Part shown: piece by piece, positions 58,085 through 64,000 of the stretch
How positions within the stretch are numbered: position 1 is the first letter of the stretch
Layout: every line of letters starts with the position of its first letter
Source of the DNA: Arthrobacter sp. Soil763
GTDB taxonomy: Bacteria > Actinomycetota > Actinomycetes > Actinomycetales > Micrococcaceae
Assembly: GCF_001428365.1 (NCBI RefSeq)
Contig: NZ_LMSH01000001.1
Location: forward strand, 694,158-758,157
Direction: 5' to 3'
Length of the DNA stretch: 64,000 nucleotides
Position numbers and translations under genes: made by a program
The notes under the pieces: model-generated
Database searches by the model: none
Told to the model about the DNA's origin: nothing
The model's input: the letters and a program-made list of their open reading frames with translations, nothing else

Positions 58085-59506
58085 ATGAACAGCACCCCGA
58101 GCACCTTCCCTGCCGGCTTCCTGTGGGGAGCTGCGACCGCGGCCTACCAGATCGAGGGCGCTGCCCACGAGGGAGGCCGCGGGGAGTCCATCTGGGACGT
58201 CTTCTGCCGCGTCCCCGGCGCGGTCGCGGACGGCCACAACGGTGACGTCGCCTGCGACCACTACCACCGCACGGCCGAGGATGTGCGCCTGATGCAGGAA
58301 CTGAACCTCGCCGCCTACCGCTTCTCCATCTCATGGGCCCGCTGCATGCCCGACGGGGTGACCCCCAACCCCGAGGGCATCGCGTTTTACTCCCGGCTGG
58401 TCGACCAGCTGCTCGCGGCCGGCATCACGCCGTGGGTCACCCTGTACCACTGGGACCTGCCGCAGGCGCTGGAGGAGCGCGGCGGCTGGGCGGCGCGGGA
58501 AACCGCAGAACGCTTTGCCGACTACGCCGCCCTCATGCATGAGGCACTCGGCGACCGGGTGCGGTTCTGGACCACGCTCAACGAGCCCTGGGTCTCCGCC
58601 TTCCTGGGCTATGCCGCCGGCATCCATGCCCCGGGCCGGCGCGACCCGGCCGCGGCGCTCGCGTCCGTCCACCATTTGCTGCTGGGCCACGGGCTGGCCG
58701 TACGGGCGCTGCGCGGGCGCGATCCCGGGGCGGCACTTGGCATCACGCTGAACCTCACGGTGGCGGACCCGGCGGATCCCGGCCGGGACGAGGACCGCGA
58801 TGCTGCGCGTCGAGTCGACGGCCAGGCGAACCGGCTCTTCCTGGACCCGCTGTTCCGCGGCGAGTACCCGGCCGACGTGCTCGCGGACGTCGCCCACCTG
58901 GGGATGGCCGGCGTCGTACGGCCCGGGGACCTGGCGGTCATCGCGCAGCCGTTGGACCTGCTGGGCGTCAACTACTACCACGGCGACGCCTTCACTGCCG
59001 GGCCTGCCGGAGCCTCTGCGGCGGGCGGGGCGGACGCGGCGGGCGCTGCATCACCTTATGTCGCGGCCGACGGCGTCCGGCAGGTCCCGCGCGGGCTGCC
59101 GGTCACCGGGATGGGTTGGGAGATCCAGCCCGAGGGCCTGCGCCGGCTCCTGAACCGGGTGCACCGCGATTACACCGGCCCGGCCGGGGTCCCGATCTAC
59201 ATCACGGAGAACGGCGCCGCCTTCGACGACGTCCCGGATAATGCCGGGTTTGTGGACGACCAGGCCCGGTTGGCCTTCTTCGCGGACCATCTCGAGGCGG
59301 TGCACCAGTCGCTGGCGGACGGCGTCGACGTCCGCGGGTATTTCGCCTGGTCCCTGCTGGACAACTTCGAGTGGGCGTTCGGCTACCACCAGCGTTTCGG
59401 CCTTGTCCGGGTGGACTACGACACGCAGCGCCGCACGCCCAAGGCCAGCGGACGCTGGTATGCCGGTGTCGCGGCGTCGAATGCCCTGCCCCCGGCTGGC
59501 CCCTAG
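58085..59506 (+). CDS. Glycoside hydrolase family 1 beta-glucosidase
   Basis: Retaining beta-glycosidase of 473 aa. FPAGFLWGAATAAYQIEGAA at the N-terminus; acid/base E167 in TLNEPW and nucleophile E375 in YITENGA; the sugar-binding WSLLDNFEWAFGYHQRFGL near the end. No signal peptide, so it hydrolyses imported cellobiose-like glucosides in the cytoplasm. No sugar transporter is adjacent. The ATG lies 39 bases after the SGNH gene with AAGGAG upstream. Confidence 0.92.
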   Translation: MNSTPSTFPAGFLWGAATAAYQIEGAAHEGGRGESIWDVFCRVPGAVADGHNGDVACDHYHRTAEDVRLMQELNLAAYRFSISWARCMPDGVTPNPEGIAFYSRLVDQLLAAGITPWVTLYHWDLPQALEERGGWAARETAERFADYAALMHEALGDRVRFWTTLNEPWVSAFLGYAAGIHAPGRRDPAAALASVHHLLLGHGLAVRALRGRDPGAALGITLNLTVADPADPGRDEDRDAARRVDGQANRLFLDPLFRGEYPADVLADVAHLGMAGVVRPGDLAVIAQPLDLLGVNYYHGDAFTAGPAGASAAGGADAAGAASPYVAADGVRQVPRGLPVTGMGWEIQPEGLRRLLNRVHRDYTGPAGVPIYITENGAAFDDVPDNAGFVDDQARLAFFADHLEAVHQSLADGVDVRGYFAWSLLDNFEWAFGYHQRFGLVRVDYDTQRRTPKASGRWYAGVAASNALPPAGP

Positions 59507-59529
59507 CCGGCCAGTCCGGGACGCGGCTT

Positions 59530-60336
59530 CTAGGCCCGAAAGCCCGCGGTCGCCAGGAGCCCGCCGTCGTGCCGGACGGCAAGGACCTCCACCGCCCAGG
59601 CGCTGGCTGCCCGGTTGAGCATGGCCGGGCCGCCGGCCACGATCGCCGTCGCCAGCACATCCGCGGTCACGATGTCCGCCGCGGCCACCGACACCTGGCG
59701 GAACTCACTGGCGCCGCCGCCGAGGACCCAGATGTGGTCGCCGCGCTCGGCGGAGCCGGAGGTGGCGAGGGCGCCGGGCCCCGTGCTGCCGCCCAGGGGG
59801 TAGGCGGCGATCAGGGAGCCGCGGTCCAGCGGGTCGACGATTCCGGCCTGCCATGACGCCCGGCTGCCCGGGATCGGCGACCCGGAGACCAGGACGTCGC
59901 CGCCGGCGTTGAGGCACCAGTCGCGCAGCCCCAGGGACTGCAGCGCGATACAGGCCTGCTGGATGGCGAATCCCTTCACCAGGCCGGACAGGTCGGGGAC
60001 ACCGTCCGGGCGCTCCGGCGTGAAGGCGCCCTCGGTCAGGAGCCGCCAGCGGGCGGCCTCGGCGTAGCGGTCTTGGAATTCCCGGGACGTCCACCGCAGG
60101 GTCAGCTCGCCGCGGGCCAGCCGGCTTGCCTCCGACCCGGTCCGGTAGAGGCTGAAGCGGGCATCGAGCGCCACGAACACGCGTTCGACGGCGGCCGCCG
60201 CGTCGCCGAGGCCGGCATCGTCCGCGGCGGTCCGGGGTTCGCGTCCGGCGGGGACGGTGAGGCTGATGACCGTGCCCATGCAGCGGAAGACTTTGGCTTT
60301 GAGCGCCGGTTGGTCCAGCTCAGAGGTGGGCTGCAT
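59530..60336 (-). CDS. apbE: FAD:protein FMN transferase
   Basis: Attaches FMN to a Thr of a partner protein, using FAD. 268 aa. Motifs: RCMGTVISLTVP, the region LDARFSLYRTGSEASRLARG, DLSGLVKGFAIQQA with the Gly-Lys, LNAGGDVLVSGSP and TADVLATAIVAGG with the metal-binding Asp and Thr. It overlaps the FMN-binding protein gene by 17 bases, which marks that protein as its target. Confidence 0.9.
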   Translation of the reverse strand: MQPTSELDQPALKAKVFRCMGTVISLTVPAGREPRTAADDAGLGDAAAAVERVFVALDARFSLYRTGSEASRLARGELTLRWTSREFQDRYAEAARWRLLTEGAFTPERPDGVPDLSGLVKGFAIQQACIALQSLGLRDWCLNAGGDVLVSGSPIPGSRASWQAGIVDPLDRGSLIAAYPLGGSTGPGALATSGSAERGDHIWVLGGGASEFRQVSVAAADIVTADVLATAIVAGGPAMLNRAASAWAVEVLAVRHDGGLLATAGFRA

Positions 60337-60826
60337 CGAGGGCTGCCTGGAGGGAGGTCAGGTAGGCGTCGCTCGTGACGGTGGCTCCGCCGATGGTCTG
60401 CACGTTGGCCGACTGCGCCTGGAGCACTTCGGCACGCAGCAGGGGTGCGGCGTAGTTGCTGATCTGCACCGATCTGCCGCCGTCGTCGGTGAGCTGAAGT
60501 GCCGTGACGTCCGAGATGGTGCCGCCGCTGACGGTGATCTGCACCTGGACGGGGCCGAACCGGGTCTGGACGACGTCACCAACAAAGGTTCCCCCGGCCT
60601 TCGCCGCCGACCCGGCGGCGCCGGCGGAGCCCGCAGACCCGGCGGAGCCCGCAGACCCGGCGGAGCCAGCCGACCCGGAGGATACGGACCCGCCGGCGAT
60701 CCCGGTGGTTCCGGCCGTGGAGCCGGCGGCGCTGGCTGTACCCGCGACGTGCGCTCCGGATTGCCAGCCGGCCAGCAGGATGCCCGCCGAGGCCAGGGTT
60801 GCTGAAACTGCTGCGCGAATTCTCAC
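60320..60826 (-). CDS. Exported FMN-binding domain protein
   Basis: 168 aa. A signal-like N-terminus (ATLASAGILLAG) is followed by a Gly-Ser-Ala repeat linker (residues about 48-75) and an FMN-binding domain starting at TFVGDVVQTRFGPVQVQITV. The covalent FMN site is in IGGATVTSDAYLTSL; Thr149 of GGAT is the likely acceptor. It is the expected substrate of ApbE and electron partner of the reductase upstream. Overlaps both neighbours. Confidence 0.88.
   Translation of the reverse strand: MRIRAAVSATLASAGILLAGWQSGAHVAGTASAAGSTAGTTGIAGGSVSSGSAGSAGSAGSAGSAGSAGAAGSAAKAGGTFVGDVVQTRFGPVQVQITVSGGTISDVTALQLTDDGGRSVQISNYAAPLLRAEVLQAQSANVQTIGGATVTSDAYLTSLQAALDAAHL
60625..60678 (-). repeat. Three tandem 18-base repeats in the FMN-binding protein
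   Basis: CGGAGCCCGCAGACCCGG occurs twice exactly and once with changes. It codes for the Gly-Ser-Ala linker between signal and FMN domain, whose length could vary by slippage. Confidence 0.85.
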
Positions 60827-62265
60827 CAGTCGAACCTTTCGTAGTGGAGTTGTTCTTCCCGCACCCCGGCCCGGCGCGCGTCATCGAGGACATTCCGCGC
60901 CCAGCCGGCGGGGCCGCACACGTAGACGTCGGCGTCGGCCAGCCGCGGCGCGTAGCTGGCCAGCCGGTAGCCGGCCCGGGCTTCGGCCTCCGGCTGCCAG
61001 GTGTCCACGCCGGGAGGGCGGCGGCCGGTCAGATGGAACAGAGCCGCGCCGCGGCGCTGGCAGAGATCGAGGATTTCGTCCGCCAGGTAGAGGCCGGAGC
61101 TGTCATGGCCCCGGAGGATCACGGTCGCGTCCCCGGGGGCAAACGGGGTGCGCTCCAGGAGGGCGCGGATAGGCGTGATGCCGATGCCGGCGCCGACCAT
61201 CACCACGTGCCTGCGGCTGCGGGCCGCGGTGCTGAAGACGCCGTAGGGTCCCTCCACGGCTACCCGCGTGCCGGTCCTGAGCCGCGCCAGGCTGGCCGAG
61301 CCCCGGCCCAGGTTCCGGACGGTGATCCGCAGCCGCCCGCCGCCGTCGGCGTCCATCTGCACCGGCTCCGCCGAGAGACTGAACGGATGCGGATGCCACC
61401 ACTGTCCGGGGGTGAGGAAGCGCCAGATGAAGAACCGTCCGCCGCTGCCGGCCAGTTCATCCACGTGCCGTCCCGTCATCTCGATGCTGACCGCACAGTG
61501 CCCGGCGGCCACCACCCGGCTGACCCTCAGCCCGTGCCGGAACGTGGCGACGAGCGGCTCCAAAACCCGGTAGTGCAGGAGCGCGGCACCGGTGGCGATG
61601 CAGGCGGCCAGCCAGTACCAGCGCTGCCAGGTGCCCGCTGCGAACAGCCCGCCGACACTGAACTGGTGCGGCAGGGACGTCAGCACCGCGGCGTAGGTCA
61701 GCAGGTGGACGCCGTACCAGAACTCGTAGGGGAAACGGCGGCGCACCGCCGCCAACGAGGTCACGACGACGGCGACAAACAGCGCCAGTGAAACGAAGGC
61801 CAGCCACATGTCGGGGACCAGCACCCACAGGGACACTGCCTCGCTGACCGGATTTAGCCCCTCGGCCAGGCCGTAACCGATTGCGAGCAGCACGCCATGG
61901 GCGAGCAGCAGGTACAGCGAGGGCTTCCCGAGCTTGCGGTGGAATTGGAGGGCCCGGTCGTGGCCCACGGTGGCGTCGATGACCGGGAGCCGCGCGGCCA
62001 GGAGCAGCATGAGCAGCACCAGGTCCATGCCGGCAAGCCCGGCGACGATCCCCGCTGCCGTGAAGGCGCCGGCAGCGGTGGCGAAACCCGATGCTCCGCC
62101 GTCGGCCAGCCACAACGCGACGGCGGCCGCCACCGATGCCCAGGCGACCACGGTAAGAAGGTCTGCCCGGAGCAGCCGGCGCCGGTGCTGCCCCGCATAG
62201 GGGTTTGCGGCGGCCGGCGCCTGCCGGGGCTGAGGCCGCAGGGCTGTCCGGGATGTCGTGTTCAT
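60823..62265 (-). CDS. Ferric reductase-like transmembrane flavocytochrome
   Basis: 480 aa. About six N-terminal helices with His pairs (HRKLGKPSLYLLLAHGVLLA, FWYGVHLLTYAAVLTSLPHQF) that can hold haem, then a cytoplasmic FNR-like module: FAD motif HPHPFSLSAEP, NAD(P)H loop VGAGIGITPIRALLE and C-terminal VYVCGPAGWARNV and YERFDW. It should pass electrons from NAD(P)H across the membrane, probably to the exported FMN protein. I start it at the ATG after CTGGAG; it overlaps the next gene by four bases. Confidence 0.87.
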   Translation of the reverse strand: MNTTSRTALRPQPRQAPAAANPYAGQHRRRLLRADLLTVVAWASVAAAVALWLADGGASGFATAAGAFTAAGIVAGLAGMDLVLLMLLLAARLPVIDATVGHDRALQFHRKLGKPSLYLLLAHGVLLAIGYGLAEGLNPVSEAVSLWVLVPDMWLAFVSLALFVAVVVTSLAAVRRRFPYEFWYGVHLLTYAAVLTSLPHQFSVGGLFAAGTWQRWYWLAACIATGAALLHYRVLEPLVATFRHGLRVSRVVAAGHCAVSIEMTGRHVDELAGSGGRFFIWRFLTPGQWWHPHPFSLSAEPVQMDADGGGRLRITVRNLGRGSASLARLRTGTRVAVEGPYGVFSTAARSRRHVVMVGAGIGITPIRALLERTPFAPGDATVILRGHDSSGLYLADEILDLCQRRGAALFHLTGRRPPGVDTWQPEAEARAGYRLASYAPRLADADVYVCGPAGWARNVLDDARRAGVREEQLHYERFDW

Positions 62266-62728
62266 GGCTCCAGAGTCCGCCCCCCGGCTTTCATCTAGCT
62301 GTGAATGCACTACGCCGCTGTTGTGATTTGGCGGCACGCTCCGTGACGGCGCTTATACCCCGGGAAGGGCCGGATTGGTCTTTAATTCGCCAAGCTCGTA
62401 GACTTGGTAGGCGCTAGGTGGCGCGGAGTGGGCGCAATTGCTCCGGTTGTCGGGAAATCCTGTGAAAACAGTCCGTCCCGGTGGCCGGTAGTTAGGGGCT
62501 CAAGTTGCGGACACTCCTGTATTCGCCCGGCATCCCGGCACTCGCAGTGGTCTCCTCTGGAAACCCCGCCCCGTGCCAGCACCCACAACATTTTCGCAAT
62601 GAAGACTGCGGCCGGTCCTGGATCGGCTGCTGCGGAATGGCTCGTGGGAGCCGGATGCGGACGTCGCCTGCCGCACGGCGATGCGGGAACTCCGCTGCCG
62701 TTCCAATTTATTTACGAGGAGAGTCGTC
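62266..62728. other. Intergenic region of 463 bases upstream of rpmB
   Basis: No gene is supported; open frames lack family features. It contains a sigma70-type promoter (62375-62404) toward rpmB. CATT-N5-AATG at 62589-62601 is a weak palindrome in the position of a Zur site but does not match the known Zur box well. A ribosome site GAGGAGAG lies before rpmB. Confidence 0.5.
62375..62404 (+). promoter_or_regulatory. Promoter candidate for rpmB-rpmG-rpsN
   Basis: TTGGTC (62375-62380), 18 bases and TAGACT (62399-62404). This would leave a long leader of roughly 320 bases before rpmB, long enough for leader-based control. Confidence 0.45.
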
Positions 62729-62965
62729 ATGGCAGCACACTGCCAGGTGACCGGAGCCGAGCCGGGCTTTGGACACAGCATTTCGCACTCGCACCGCCGC
62801 AACAAGCGCCGGTTCGACCCGAACATCCAGAAGAAGCGCTACTGGGTTCCGTCCCTGCGCCGTAATGTCACCCTGCAGGTCTCTGCACGTGGCATCAAGA
62901 CCATCGACGTGCGCGGCATCGACGTTGTCGTCGCCGATATCCTGGCACGAGGAGTGAAGCTCTAG
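62729..62965 (+). CDS. rpmB: 50S ribosomal protein L28
   Basis: 78 aa. [39 protein letters not shown] and the closing [12 protein letters not shown] match L28 along its length. It has a single Cys, so the paired Cys-x-x-Cys zinc motif of some L28 proteins is absent. It overlaps the rpmG start by one base. First gene of a three-gene ribosomal operon. Confidence 0.95.
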   Translation: MAAHCQVTGAEPGFGHSISHSHRRNKRRFDPNIQKKRYWVPSLRRNVTLQVSARGIKTIDVRGIDVVVADILARGVKL

Positions 62966-63132
62966 TGGCAAAGGACAAGGACGTACGTCCGATCATCAAG
63001 CTCAAGTCGACCGCGGGCACGGGTTACACCTACGTGACGCGCAAGAACCGTCGTAACGACCCGGACCGCATGGTCCTGCGGAAGTACGATCCCAAGATCC
63101 GCCAGCACGTCGAATTCCGAGAGGAGCGCTAA
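62965..63132 (+). CDS. rpmG: 50S ribosomal protein L33, zinc-free type
   Basis: 55 aa starting at a GTG that overlaps the rpmB stop. [20 protein letters not shown] followed by [20 protein letters not shown] is L33; there is no Cys, so it cannot bind the zinc that Cys-type L33 proteins carry. In many actinobacteria such forms are made under zinc shortage under Zur control; here this may be the only copy. Confidence 0.95.
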   Translation: MAKDKDVRPIIKLKSTAGTGYTYVTRKNRRNDPDRMVLRKYDPKIRQHVEFREER

Positions 63133-63136
63133 GCAC

Positions 63137-63442
63137 ATGGCTAAGAAGTCAATGATCGCGAAGAACGAACAGCGTAAAGTCATCGTCGAGCGCTACGCTG
63201 CAAAGCGCCTCGAACTGAAGAAGGCCCTGGTTGACCCCAACTCAACCGACGAAGCCCGCGAAGCTGCACGCCTCGGCCTGCAGAAGCTTCCCCGCAACGC
63301 TTCCCCGGTCCGCCTCCGCAACCGCGACATCATCGATGGCCGCCCCCGCGGTACGTTCCAGAAGTTCGGTATCTCCCGTGTTCGCTTCCGCGACATGGCT
63401 CACCGCGGTGAGCTCCCGGGCATCACGAAGTCTTCCTGGTAA
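63137..63442 (+). CDS. rpsN: 30S ribosomal protein S14, long zinc-free type
   Basis: 101 aa, the long form without Cys. [34 protein letters not shown] and [20 protein letters not shown] are characteristic. It lies five bases after rpmG. Together with L33 it makes this a zinc-independent set. A strong terminator follows. Confidence 0.95.
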   Translation: MAKKSMIAKNEQRKVIVERYAAKRLELKKALVDPNSTDEAREAARLGLQKLPRNASPVRLRNRDIIDGRPRGTFQKFGISRVRFRDMAHRGELPGITKSSW

Positions 63443-63469
63443 TTCAGCACCCCTGAAGCCAGCGGCTTG

Positions 63470-63507
63470 AAAGAGGGCCGGCAACCATCTGGTTGCCGGC
63501 CCTCTTT
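63470..63507 (+). terminator. Terminator of the ribosomal protein operon
   Basis: Perfect 17-base stem AAAGAGGGCCGGCAACC / GGTTGCCGGCCCTCTTT around ATCT, followed by GCGTTT, 28 bases after rpsN. Confidence 0.92.
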
Positions 63508-63790
63508 GCGTTTAACCGCGGGATCCGCTGGAGCTGCTGACGCGGGTAAGGGGCCCGCGAGGGCGCGCACCCCAGCGGGGCGCCGGGGCCGAGGGTACTT
63601 GCAGGTGCGGTGGGGGTGCCGCCGCGGTCGGGCGGGCCTACTGGAGGGGGCCCGCAGCCGGGGCCTGCGCCGTGACCGAGCCCACAACTATTCCCGACGG
63701 CGCCGGCGCGGCTCTGCGCAGCCGAATCGGGGGCGCCAAACCGCGGATTCTCGCGGTTTCCGCTGCCCAGGGGAGCGGTTGGGGGTGGAT

Positions 63791-63819
63791 TTGCGTGGGG
63801 TCGTGGGGGTGTGTAAAGT
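63791..63819 (+). promoter_or_regulatory. Sigma70-type promoter, first of a tandem pair
   Basis: TTGCGT, 17 bases, TAAAGT. Optimal spacing. Transcription would start near 63826 and run toward the right edge. Confidence 0.6.
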
Positions 63820-63957
63820 TATTCGAGTCGCCGCCGCTGAAGCGGAAAGATAGCGACCGACCCCCTGATAAACAGCCTGAAAAATGGTGCGGATTAGTGC
63901 GCGCCGGTTTTTGGGTGGGGACCCTTTCGTTGCTTTGGATTCCGGCGGATCGCCGGT

Positions 63958-63986
63958 TTGCAAAGCGGTTCGGACTCGGGTAAGTT
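63958..63986 (+). promoter_or_regulatory. Sigma70-type promoter, second of a tandem pair
   Basis: TTGCAA, 17 bases, TAAGTT. Same spacing as the first promoter 167 bases upstream. The start would be near 63993, a few bases before the window ends. Confidence 0.65.
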
Positions 63987-64000
63987 TGAAAAGTTGCTCC

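Larger units (their letters stand above)
63508..64000. other. Non-coding right edge with tandem promoters
   Basis: About 490 bases without a supported gene. A GC-rich first half contains a hairpin AAACCGCG-N6-CGCGGTTT (63738-63759). The second half is less GC-rich and holds two sigma70-type promoters pointing right (listed separately). The end, TAAGTTTGAAAAGTTGCTCC, reminds me of the region before rRNA operons of Arthrobacter. Confidence 0.5.

Noticed and set aside
62589..62601. Zur box before rpmB
   Set aside because: CATTTTCGCAATG has symmetrical ends but does not match the actinobacterial Zur core TGAAAATGATTTTCA; kept only as a weak remark.
62404..62865. 153-codon + frame overlapping rpmB
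   Set aside because: It covers the start of a certain L28 gene in another frame and has no conserved features.
63672..63983. 103-codon + frame at the right edge
   Set aside because: It runs through two good promoters and a hairpin, has no ribosome site, and its product matches no family I know.

Overview
The window comes from the chromosome of a high-GC actinobacterium, most likely an Arthrobacter or Pseudarthrobacter relative (Micrococcaceae). The support is a strong G/C third-position bias, many GTG starts, leaderless promoters, a DUF222/HNH repeat-family gene, FecCD iron transport with a DtxR/IdeR-like box, and the overall gene families. No phage or transposase gene was recognised. I list 65 apparently intact or window-cut protein genes and two pseudogene pieces. 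No tRNA or rRNA gene was found, although the right edge looks like the promoter region of a stable RNA operon.

Layout. 0-10 kb: end of mtlD, a cycA-type amino acid permease, a MarR regulator with its MFS exporter under one palindromic operator, a sugar porter, a DHA2 exporter, RraA and another MFS carrier. 10-18.5 kb: TetR regulator, malic enzyme (with a DasR-type site upstream), DUF456 protein, LysE exporter facing an Lrp regulator, a second Lrp regulator, gluQ, an HD hydrolase, and an acetyltransferase fused to an AAA ATPase. 18.5-23.2 kb: metal-linked genes (DUF305, DUF6153, ArsR plus a histidine-rich CDF exporter), lactate dehydrogenase and an SDR. 23.3-26.5 kb: a decayed island with a GIY-YIG gene, a detached copy of its 3' end, and a triply broken DUF222/HNH endonuclease gene between them. 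26.5-32 kb: an amidohydrolase facing a four-gene overlapping operon (STAS-like protein, zinc ADH, flavodoxin, DUF4389 protein) with a DosR-type box in the shared intergenic region. 32-35.2 kb: DUF4397 surface protein, sortase, ECF sigma factor and RskA-like anti-sigma factor. 35-43 kb: SDR without the catalytic Tyr, sulfite oxidase-type enzyme, aldo/keto reductase, YchJ, membrane proteins, acyl-CoA dehydrogenase.

43.2-49.2 kb: an SMC-type operon matching JetA, JetB and JetC (MksF, MksE, MksB) of the Wadjet anti-plasmid system. The nuclease JetD (MksG) is not at its expected place, and JetB carries a long acidic tail ending in a 24-bp tandem repeat. This is the most interesting system in the window. 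50-55.5 kb: siderophore uptake operon (binding protein, two FecCD permeases, ATPase, siderophore-interacting reductase) behind iron-box-like sites. 55.5-59.5 kb: two SGNH hydrolase paralogues flanking a YciI protein and a MarR regulator, then a GH1 beta-glucosidase. 59.5-62.3 kb: a flavin electron-transfer cassette (ferric-reductase-like membrane protein, exported FMN-binding protein, ApbE). 62.7-63.5 kb: rpmB-rpmG-rpsN, with L33 and S14 of the zinc-free type, then a strong terminator and two tandem sigma70-type promoters reading out of the window.

All functions are assigned by reading translations and motifs by eye; no database search was run.
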